The translations under genes and the position numbers were made by a program. DNA of 57,378 nt from a virus, in the IMG/VR virus record IMGVR_UViG_3300033153_008467, positions 1-57,378 of that record. One strand, 5' to 3'. The notes below the pieces were generated by a model. It worked only from the letters and a program-made list of their open reading frames with translations. It was not told the DNA's origin and made no database searches. This document shows positions 17,369-24,502 of this stretch, in pieces (within the stretch, counting starts at the first letter, position 1; every line of letters begins with the position of its first letter).

Positions 17369-18093
17369 TGCAGCTTCTCCCGCTTGAATCCAAGCTCCGT
17401 CCTCAGCCGGAACATCTCCGCCATCTTGTCCTCGTTCCCGATCCCGAACCAGTTGCGGGCAGGCTCCCCCAAGTGCAGCACGTCGAACGCCAGCCATACG
17501 CGGCGGTGCTCTGGCCATCGGAGCAGAAAGTCCGTGTCGTATCCGCCGGCATGAATCCAGTTGTCTGCGAACCACGGGCCCGGCTTCAACGCTGGGTCGG
17601 CGGCGTGAAAGAATTGGCAGTAGCCGGGCTGCTCAGGGTCAAAGTACCGCTCCCACCGGGACCAATCATCCGAGCCGTCATAGTCGGCCGGGTTGCGACA
17701 CAGTCTCCGCCACGGAGTTGCGATCGTGCCCTGCCGGACTTGTCCGACACGATTCCGGTCGCCTACCCAGAACTGCAAATCATCCCGCCATGCGTCGTCG
17801 AACTCCACGTCAGCCGGCAACATCGTGTCCGCATCCCACACGCAGAACCAGCCGTCGAGCTCTATGAGGTCGACGCCTTGGCCTAGGGCCTTCCCTTTAT
17901 TCAAGGATGCCCCATCCTCGTAGAAGGCGTCCGTCCGCAGCACATCGACGTTGCCGAACGGATCACATACCGCCGGCGTCTCATCGTCTGTCGTCGAGGT
18001 CACCACCAACACCCGTTCAAAGTGCGGGGCGTTACGTGGTAGGGTAAGTGCCAATAGTTTTGAGTAGCCTACGCTAACGGTGATCGACTTCAT
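17365..18093 (-). CDS. GT-A glycosyltransferase-like protein
   Basis: Start chosen at the ATGA overlap with the radical SAM gene; 242 residues. KSITVSVGYSKLLALTLP begins a nucleotide-sugar fold, GWFCVWDADTMLP provides the D-x-D metal motif, and the C-terminal half is rich in Trp, Asp and His (FADNWIHAGGYDTDFLLRWP). It resembles GT2-like proteins found in phage and surface-sugar clusters. Confidence 0.65.
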   Translation of the reverse strand: MKSITVSVGYSKLLALTLPRNAPHFERVLVVTSTTDDETPAVCDPFGNVDVLRTDAFYEDGASLNKGKALGQGVDLIELDGWFCVWDADTMLPADVEFDDAWRDDLQFWVGDRNRVGQVRQGTIATPWRRLCRNPADYDGSDDWSRWERYFDPEQPGYCQFFHAADPALKPGPWFADNWIHAGGYDTDFLLRWPEHRRVWLAFDVLHLGEPARNWFGIGNEDKMAEMFRLRTELGFKREKLH

Positions 18094-18974
18094 TGTAGCC
18101 TGTACCTCAACGGTTCCCAGTCCTCCGGCGGTTGCCAATCGTCTACGTTGTACACGACGTACCGCCCCTGCTCCATTCGGGGGCTGCCCGTCTCTTGCAA
18201 GGCGTGGATCATCCCGGGGCTCACGTCGTCCATCCGGTCCCGGTCTCGCCTCGGCAGCAACGGAAGGCATACGCCGCACTGTGGACAGAATCGTTCGATT
18301 TGTTCTCGGTAGTCGGCCAAGTCATGCCGCCAGCAACCCGGCGTGATCGGCATCCCGCCCGGCCCCTTGAACAGCCAGTCCATCGCCCCGGCCACCTCGC
18401 AAAAGAAGAACCCCTTCGGCGTGATGGAGCCCGACCACTCGCGCTGCAACGGGCATGAGTCGATCAGCCGCCACATGGCGTCCTCGTTCCGGACCACTTC
18501 CCTGATCGCCACGAGCACCGGCTGGTGCATACTTGACGCCCCCCGCTGGTGGCGGTTCCAGTTCAGATAGCCGCCAGCGTCAATGGGGACGGGCCGCACG
18601 GTATCCGTGGGACGCCCCAGGAGCCGCGTCACGGCGTCCGCGAACCGGTGGGCCGGATAGTCCACCGAAGTCCAGAGGCCGCGATGGCGGGCCTGGGGGA
18701 CAGCCTGGCAGGCTATCTCGACGATCTCGGGGAACTGCGGGTGTGACAGGGGTTCCCCGCCACATATCCCCACTACCTTCCGGCGGCCGTACAGGTCGGG
18801 TTCGCTATCCGTCGGGAACTCGGCCAAGGCTGCGAACGCGGCTTTGACGGTGGCGAGGTCCATCACATACGGCTCTGCCTGGTGGGGGCAGAGGCGCGTA
18901 CAGTTGGAACAGCTAGACGGGCAGACATTCGTGATATCCACCTGCAAGGCCCACATTTTGCGCGGAGGAATCAT
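18090..18974 (-). CDS. radical SAM protein with C-terminal cysteine cluster
   Basis: A 294-residue radical SAM enzyme. VDITNVCPSSCSNCTRLCPH gives the CxxxCxxC [4Fe-4S] ligands plus one extra Cys, GICGGEPLSHPQF is the glycine-rich SAM motif, and SITPKGFFFCEVAGAMDW with CWRH and CPQCGVCLPL form a further Cys set that could hold an auxiliary cluster (SPASM-like). It belongs to an operon of glycan genes, where such enzymes epimerise or deoxygenate sugars. The reaction is not known. Confidence 0.78.
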   Translation of the reverse strand: MIPPRKMWALQVDITNVCPSSCSNCTRLCPHQAEPYVMDLATVKAAFAALAEFPTDSEPDLYGRRKVVGICGGEPLSHPQFPEIVEIACQAVPQARHRGLWTSVDYPAHRFADAVTRLLGRPTDTVRPVPIDAGGYLNWNRHQRGASSMHQPVLVAIREVVRNEDAMWRLIDSCPLQREWSGSITPKGFFFCEVAGAMDWLFKGPGGMPITPGCWRHDLADYREQIERFCPQCGVCLPLLPRRDRDRMDDVSPGMIHALQETGSPRMEQGRYVVYNVDDWQPPEDWEPLRYRLQ

Positions 18975-19507
18975 CCCTTTCCGCCTACCAAGATTGTCTG
19001 TAGTCCGAGGTCATGGATTGATGGTGCGGTAATACCAGCTACCTCCGCCGCATCCTGGATCTGATCTACCGTCCAACCGCAAGAGAAGTCCCCCGTATGG
19101 TTGACGCCAATATCCGCCACGGGCTTCGATAGTCCGTCTTCCGTATGCTGAGGAGAGCGGAATTGGAGAACGGCCCGGCCGCCGGAGGCCAGCACGCGAA
19201 CGGTGGTTGCGACATGCTCCTCGAACTTCTCGGCCACCTTATCTGCAAGCCGCTCGTGAATATCGACGCCGATTATCGTGCGAACACGGGGGGCAAGCGG
19301 TATCATCCATTGGCCATAACCCGCACCGATCTCAAGCACAATATCCTTGTCCATCGGCTGTGCTAGTCGATCAAACCAAGGCGGCATTTCCTTGTAGATA
19401 CGCCAATCCCTGTGCTGCTCAGAGTTCGGGAAATACCCTCGCTCAATCCGCTCTCGCCACGTCCGCAGTGACCATTCGGTAGCGGTTTCTGGTTTCCCGT
19501 CGCTCAT
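18971..19507 (-). CDS. class I SAM-dependent methyltransferase
   Basis: Start at MSDGKPETATEW in the ATGA overlap with the upstream gene; 178 residues. IVLEIGAGYGQWMIPLA is motif I, TIIGVDIHERLADKV motif II, and VLASGGRAVLQFRSPQ resembles the motif around strand 5. The protein is short, missing part of the usual C-terminal subdomain. Probably a sugar methyltransferase. Confidence 0.72.
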   Translation of the reverse strand: MSDGKPETATEWSLRTWRERIERGYFPNSEQHRDWRIYKEMPPWFDRLAQPMDKDIVLEIGAGYGQWMIPLAPRVRTIIGVDIHERLADKVAEKFEEHVATTVRVLASGGRAVLQFRSPQHTEDGLSKPVADIGVNHTGDFSCGWTVDQIQDAAEVAGITAPSIHDLGLQTILVGGKG

Positions 19508-20307
19508 CGTGCCTCTACTACGCATAGCGGCCGAAGCTCGGCCTCGTCAACGTACTCCTCCTGCCCGAACGGCCCCACGACGTGGCGAAGGCCAGCCCTG
19601 TCCCGCGTCATCGCCTCGCCATTGCCCGGTACGTCACGGCCCTGGGCGGATAGTACAATGTCACCGCCATACCAAAACGCCTCGACGCCACCAGCCGCCC
19701 ACCGCTTCGTGAGCTTCGATGCCGGGGTGGACTGATTAGCCGTGTCCCGCCTCGACCACCGGTACTCGTAGAGCACTTCCGGGATATGCACCTCGGTCAT
19801 CGCCAGCCCGCTCTCCGTCATGGGCGTGTACCAGAACACGTCGTCGTTGTATCCGATCCACGGCACGAAGCCGCACCTGACGGCGATGTCCCGTCGCCAT
19901 GCTGAGAGGTGATTCGCCCGCATGCCGTACATGCCGGTGCCACGTAGCTCGGACCAGTCATTATTGCGAAGCTCGAAGATCAGCGTCGTCCGGTTCTTTC
20001 CGTTGATCGTCCGCTGGACGTTGAACGTCACGAGGTCGGGGCGGGCATCGCGTATCGCGTCCGACAGTCGCCCGATATATCCAGGGGCCACCGCGTCGTC
20101 GTCATCGACGAAGGCCAGGTAGTCGCCACGTGCCGCCCGCAGCAGGGCGTTCCGCTTGGCGCCCGACGGCACGCTTCCGGCGTCCTCGTAGATCAAGACC
20201 TCCACGCCGCCGACGGCCACGGCCTGCTGCCCAAGCGAGTCTAGGAGCAGCCTCGCCTTCTCCGCCCTGCCGGCCAGCGTGGGGATCAGTATTGACAGGT
20301 TTGTCAT
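19504..20307 (-). CDS. GT2 family glycosyltransferase
   Basis: MTNLSILIPTLAGRAEKARL is the standard GT2 start, and the ATG lies in an ATGA overlap (267 residues). AFVDDDDAVAPGYI gives the D-x-D site, with R-N-x-x-x-x-x-A-x-G-D-Y upstream as usual. DAVAP and CGFVPWIGYNDDVFW supply further acceptor-site elements. A conventional inverting transferase. Confidence 0.85.
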   Translation of the reverse strand: MTNLSILIPTLAGRAEKARLLLDSLGQQAVAVGGVEVLIYEDAGSVPSGAKRNALLRAARGDYLAFVDDDDAVAPGYIGRLSDAIRDARPDLVTFNVQRTINGKNRTTLIFELRNNDWSELRGTGMYGMRANHLSAWRRDIAVRCGFVPWIGYNDDVFWYTPMTESGLAMTEVHIPEVLYEYRWSRRDTANQSTPASKLTKRWAAGGVEAFWYGGDIVLSAQGRDVPGNGEAMTRDRAGLRHVVGPFGQEEYVDEAELRPLCVVEAR

Positions 20308-20810
20308 CCCGCGTTGTGCCTCACGTCCCATTCTGCAATCGCCGCCTCATAGTTGCCTTCCGCACGGATCATGTTCCAAAACGTCGGCCATTGCTCCCTG
20401 GCCGTCTCTAGCCAAAAGATCATATCCCACGGCAGCAGCCCCAGATAGCCGCTTACCATGTCGTGCAGGCGCTCGGCCCCCCCGTGCGGATCGGACGGCC
20501 AGACGGGAACCCACAGATCGCGGTGGTGATCCACCGTCAGCCTGCCGGACTCGGATCGCTTCCTCGCCCATGACTCGATGGATGCTTCTCGCTCGCGGCG
20601 GAGCCAGACGAACAGGGCCTCCGGGTACATCCGTCTCAGCCGCGGCACGACGGGGAACAGGCAGCCGCCCACGGCGATATGGTTGTCCGGGAAGTCCAGG
20701 TCGGGGAAGTCCCCGTCATGCGACGCCGTGAAGTTGGTCATGTGTGAGCACGCCCGCCAGAACGTGGTCGATCCGCAGCGGCCCGTGCATGGGACAAACA
20801 CCCTCACCAT
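20304..20810 (-). CDS. sulfotransferase-like protein
   Basis: Start at MVRVFVPCTGRCGSTTFWRA, giving 168 residues. V-P-C-T-G-R-C-G-S-T-T is a clear PAPS 5'-phosphosulfate loop (compare GxGRSGTT). The centre, ALFVWLRREREASIESWA, replaces the usual R-x-P-x-x-x-x-x-S. The short length suggests a minimal enzyme. It is the only sulfotransferase-like gene on this strand. Confidence 0.65.
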   Translation of the reverse strand: MVRVFVPCTGRCGSTTFWRACSHMTNFTASHDGDFPDLDFPDNHIAVGGCLFPVVPRLRRMYPEALFVWLRREREASIESWARKRSESGRLTVDHHRDLWVPVWPSDPHGGAERLHDMVSGYLGLLPWDMIFWLETAREQWPTFWNMIRAEGNYEAAIAEWDVRHNAG

Positions 20811-21502
20811 CGCCCCCTCGGGCACTTGAACGTGCCCAGCTTGAGGTTCTGGATCACTCGCCCGTCGCCGTACTCTTCGCACTCCTCGCACACCCGGAGG
20901 AGCATTTCCACCTTCGCTGGCGTCCGCACCTTCCCGCGTGCCAGCCGCCACTCGGCCAGCGCCGTCGCCGTGTCGGAACAGGAGCGGTCCGTCGTCGCCG
21001 CCCACTTCCCGGCCGGGCAGGTCTCCGTGGCCATCTTAATCTTGTTGCTGACGGCCAGCCCCTTCGCTGAGAGCCTGCACCCGCACTCGGCGCACTGGGC
21101 AACGCCGTCGACTACCCGGTGTTTGGGACATGGCTTGCAGATCGTCTCGTAGATTCTCCGCACCTCGTCGTCGCTTCGCACGGGGAAGCCGGCCCGTGCC
21201 CATCGTAGCAGGGCCTTCGTGTAGTGGCCGGCCAGCTCTCGGATGCCGAGTCGCTTCAGGCCGTCGTCGATCAGCTCCTTGCCCTGTTCGGTCAACTTCG
21301 CGGGGGCATCGCGGCACCCATGCCGCCCAACGTCCGGGCGATTGGCCCTCACGTCAATGACACCCTGCTCGGGCGGTTTGATTTTCTCTTGCTGCGGCCG
21401 ACAGCGGCGAACGAACGGCTGCTTCTCTCCGCGCCCTTTGCCGAATCCGCATATGGGGCAAACGTATTCGCCGTTCTGTTCTATCGGTTTACAAAGTATC
21501 AT
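20804..21502 (-). CDS. zinc-ribbon protein with a duplicated CP-G-(K/R)-W module
   Basis: A 232-residue protein. An N-terminal CPICGFGKGRGEK pair is followed by the block YTKALLRWARAGFPVRSDDEV...ICKPC...CAECGCRLSAKG...NKIKMATETCPAGKW, a pattern I associate with unnamed phage tail-region proteins. The C-terminus repeats the last part in shorter form (RVCEECEEYGDGR...TFKCPRGRW), so the metal module is duplicated. It starts directly after the Cys-rich gene (ATGA overlap). Confidence 0.65.
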   Translation of the reverse strand: MILCKPIEQNGEYVCPICGFGKGRGEKQPFVRRCRPQQEKIKPPEQGVIDVRANRPDVGRHGCRDAPAKLTEQGKELIDDGLKRLGIRELAGHYTKALLRWARAGFPVRSDDEVRRIYETICKPCPKHRVVDGVAQCAECGCRLSAKGLAVSNKIKMATETCPAGKWAATTDRSCSDTATALAEWRLARGKVRTPAKVEMLLRVCEECEEYGDGRVIQNLKLGTFKCPRGRW

Positions 21503-22902
21503 GCCGCAGTCAACCTTACTTTCATACCAGACAAATCACACGCCCACCCGCACGTTCCGGTAAAGTAATTCTCAAGTTGGATGTCTAAACTACCGCAAGG
21601 TAGAGGAAAGGCAAGGTCAGAACGGGTCCATACAAACCCGTCGTAAGTGCCGAACATAGAAAGCTTTATTCTTCCTGAGTTTCCGCTGCGACCAAATTCC
21701 AGTAAGAACCCGTACGATAAGCAACCCCCACCTATGCAAATATTCCCACCTGTATCAAGATAGTAGGAGCTAGGCCCAGCCCCTTGAATCCCGCAACCCC
21801 CGGCTTGCTCGCAATCACATCGTTCGAGATAGTAGATACCATTCAGATTCGGGCAGTCATCGCACGCGGCTGGGGATCTATTTGCAACTCCACTAATCTC
21901 TAGTTTGAATTGATCAGGTACGCTCGCCCCGCAGTTATCACAGAAGTCGTCGCTATCGTTTGTGTATGTAGTTCGTGTGGCGCCGTGAGCAGCTACTACC
22001 GTGCAGGTCGTGTTCGTTCCGTCGCAAGCCGCATCCTCAGGTTGGGACAAGAGAGGAAGGCTTTCGTTGAAAGCCATGCAATCGGGCTTGGTCGTCCCGA
22101 AGTTCTTCTGCCATGTTTGTTGCGTTCCGCCTGTAACCGTCAGTAGGTAGTCATCCCCAGACTTACTGAGAGTTGCGGTGAACACAGTCGACTGCCCACA
22201 CATCCAGCAAGTCTGCCCCCCCCCTGTCCATGCGCAGTCAGAGCCCGTGAGATAGGTGGTTCTTGCCATGCACTCGCATTGGTCGACATGGCAGAGAGCT
22301 CCCGTTGCCCACCCCGTGATGGAGATGGCTAAGGCGTCGGGGGCTTCCATGTCTTTGCAGTAATCATCGCAGCAGTCGGTGGGGCAATTCGCCTCCGATA
22401 CGGTAATCACGCAAGTGGAGTTGGAGCTATCGCAATCTCCGCTAGACGTCGCGTGATTCAGCGTATGCTTGATACAACAGTCGGGGGGATCGTCAGCGTA
22501 GGTCTTCGACCAGACGTGACCGCCTAGAGTCACCGTGATCGCATACGTTTCAGCACCGTAGGGCCCCGTCTCCTTTGTGACCTCAAGCGAAATCTCGTCT
22601 GGATCGCAGTTAGACCCGATGCAACGGTTGGACCAGCGGCAATTATTATCCGCATCCTGAGGGAGATAGTATTGGCGGTTGAGTTTCGAGCAAGCACCGC
22701 ATTCCCCCTCAACAATACCGAGTATTTGCACTGCCCAGCAACAAGGGGCGTTGAGCGATGCGGATAATTCCTTGCAGTTCTCGCAGATGCAGTTGCACTC
22801 TGCCTCGCAGCAGCAATCATCGTCGGTCGCGACGCCGTCGACGGAAGCAGAGCTTTCGGTTAAGACCTTGCCCGCCCAGATTTGCACCTTGCCGTCGGCC
22901 AT
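21499..22902 (-). CDS. Cys-rich repeat protein, possible tail-tip/receptor-binding protein
   Basis: A 467-residue protein in which roughly one residue in ten is Cys. After a short N-terminal segment (MADGKVQIWAGKVLTESSAS) come CCCEAECNCICENCKEL and three repeated modules built as C-x-x-L-N-(G/R)-x-Y-Y-L ... C-x-W ... with beta-strand-like stretches between (ITVTLGGHVWSKTY, FTATLSKSGDDYLLTVTGG, GFLLEFGRSGNSGRIKL). Its place just downstream of the tape measure and two tail proteins points to the tail tip. Disulfides would need assembly outside the cytoplasm or a metal role instead. Family unknown. Confidence 0.6.
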   Translation of the reverse strand: MADGKVQIWAGKVLTESSASVDGVATDDDCCCEAECNCICENCKELSASLNAPCCWAVQILGIVEGECGACSKLNRQYYLPQDADNNCRWSNRCIGSNCDPDEISLEVTKETGPYGAETYAITVTLGGHVWSKTYADDPPDCCIKHTLNHATSSGDCDSSNSTCVITVSEANCPTDCCDDYCKDMEAPDALAISITGWATGALCHVDQCECMARTTYLTGSDCAWTGGGQTCWMCGQSTVFTATLSKSGDDYLLTVTGGTQQTWQKNFGTTKPDCMAFNESLPLLSQPEDAACDGTNTTCTVVAAHGATRTTYTNDSDDFCDNCGASVPDQFKLEISGVANRSPAACDDCPNLNGIYYLERCDCEQAGGCGIQGAGPSSYYLDTGGNICIGGGCLSYGFLLEFGRSGNSGRIKLSMFGTYDGFVWTRSDLAFPLPCGSLDIQLENYFTGTCGWACDLSGMKVRLTAA

Positions 22903-22903
22903 G

Positions 22904-23596
22904 TCAGCACGCCGTGTTGTCTGCGATCTCGCCCGGCACGGACAGGAGGATCAGGCCGGTCGACGCCCCCGTGCCGACGTAGGCCGCGATGGCATACGCG
23001 CTGCGCCCGCCCTCCCCGGCCGGGAGGTACGTCGTGTCCGTGTACCGACCCTGCTCCGGCGTGACGCGAGAGGCGAGCGTTGTTCCTGATAGTGACTTCA
23101 CCTCATACGTGACGGAGCACGTCGTGCTGGCATCGCCATTATCGCCGCCATCTTTTTCGACCGTAACCACCGACAGAGACCCGCCGCCGCCTTGAGCCCC
23201 CAGCATTTCCCACTCGCCACGGTCAGCCATGTAGATAGCGTAGCCCCGCTGCCCGTCGACGGCTTCGCACCCAGTGCTCTCGTCGCCCCCCAGCCCGTCA
23301 TGCACCTTGAACTCGGTACCGGCGTCCGCCTTGTAGCGGTCCGTCTCGCCCTGCCACTCCACAAGCCGAGCCGCGGCCGAGCTTTCCTGGTCGAGGTCAT
23401 CCACCATCTCGACCCGGCGGATCAGCATGCGGGATACCAGGCGGGCCAACTGTCCTAACGGGCCAGACATGCCGCCCGGCGTGGTGAACGCCGACGTCTC
23501 CTCGGCACTCTGGATCAGCTCGTTGACCGTCTTGGCCTTGAGCCGCTGACCCTTATCGTATCTGCGGGGCTCGAAGTCCCGGCGCCGGAAGACCAT
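22904..23596 (-). CDS. tail-associated structural protein
   Basis: Start either at GTG three bases upstream (GTGA overlap) or at the ATG used here (TGATG junction); 230 residues. Basic N-terminus (VFRRRDFEPRRYDKGQRL), a helix (TVNELIQSAEETSAF), then beta-rich Gly/Ser-containing sequence ending IADNTAC. It lies between a tail protein and the Cys-rich protein, and probably links them. No specific family was recognised. Confidence 0.55.
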   Translation of the reverse strand: MVFRRRDFEPRRYDKGQRLKAKTVNELIQSAEETSAFTTPGGMSGPLGQLARLVSRMLIRRVEMVDDLDQESSAAARLVEWQGETDRYKADAGTEFKVHDGLGGDESTGCEAVDGQRGYAIYMADRGEWEMLGAQGGGGSLSVVTVEKDGGDNGDASTTCSVTYEVKSLSGTTLASRVTPEQGRYTDTTYLPAGEGGRSAYAIAAYVGTGASTGLILLSVPGEIADNTAC

Positions 23597-24501
23597 CACG
23601 GCCCCTCCTGGAAGAGCTTCGCGAAGTCGAACGTGTCATACACCGTCCGGTCAGGGTCAACGGCAGCCACGCCAGCGTCGACTTTTATCCGATGGATCTT
23701 GCACCAACCAGACGATCTGTCATTCGCAGGGGTATCCTCATCCACGACGGCCTTGCGGTAGAAGTGGTTCCAGGTGACGTCCACGTCCGCCTGCTGGTAA
23801 TCCTCACCCTTCATCTTCCGCTCAGCGAACGTGTACGATAGGCTGTACTGGATCGTGCCGTTCAAATCGAACACCCGCTCCTCGCTCGCACCGACGAACA
23901 GGCAGGTCTCCGCCTTGAGCCCGAGCTGATCCGTCTTATTGACTTTGCCGGCCGCGTCGTCAATGTCGTCCCACGGCGGGTATGTCACGCCCCGCCAGGT
24001 GAACGTGTGGGTGATGACCGGCATGACAATGCCCGGTGAGACGTCGCCCGGCAGCTCCTTGTCATCCGCCCACCGGAACGCCTTGTCCGGCATCGTCATC
24101 ATCTCGGCCGACATCGCCTTCGTGTGCGACAGGTACGTCCCGCTCGGAGGCGTCGGGTCGTTCGGTGATACGGAGTAGTTCAGTAGGTCGCCGCGATACT
24201 TGACGTGGACCTCAATCAGCGGTGAGTAGGGGTCGGCCGAACCGTGCGGCGGGTCGTTCGCGGGCACCGACCCCGCCCGCCCGATCGACGTGCCGTACAT
24301 CCATGTGTACCGCGGGTGCTGCGGGCGAGCCGCGTACGTGAACCCCCAGCCCGGCACGAAGACGGTCCCAAACATCTCGTAAGAGAGGGCCGTCAGATCC
24401 TCGCCGGCGATCACCAGGCGTCGCGTGCACTCGGCCTGCCCCGCGTCGAAGTCGATCGACGGGCCGAGTTCGTCAAGCTCCTCTACGATCGTCACCGCCA
24501 T
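23596..24501 (-). CDS. tail structural protein
   Basis: A 301-residue protein, Trp/Tyr-rich in the centre (VFVPGWGFTYAARPQHPRYTWMYG) with many predicted beta strands. It directly follows the tape-measure gene (1-nt gap), the usual place of the distal-tail or tail-hub protein in siphoviruses. Sequence alone does not decide which. The length suits a Dit-like protein, but no diagnostic motif is visible. Confidence 0.5.
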   Translation of the reverse strand: MAVTIVEELDELGPSIDFDAGQAECTRRLVIAGEDLTALSYEMFGTVFVPGWGFTYAARPQHPRYTWMYGTSIGRAGSVPANDPPHGSADPYSPLIEVHVKYRGDLLNYSVSPNDPTPPSGTYLSHTKAMSAEMMTMPDKAFRWADDKELPGDVSPGIVMPVITHTFTWRGVTYPPWDDIDDAAGKVNKTDQLGLKAETCLFVGASEERVFDLNGTIQYSLSYTFAERKMKGEDYQQADVDVTWNHFYRKAVVDEDTPANDRSSGWCKIHRIKVDAGVAAVDPDRTVYDTFDFAKLFQEGP

Positions 24502-24502
24502 G

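Noticed and set aside
16691-17554. A 287-codon + strand frame opposite two glycosyltransferase genes
   Set aside because: Shadow of the - strand genes; no recognisable domain, and it would break the operon order.
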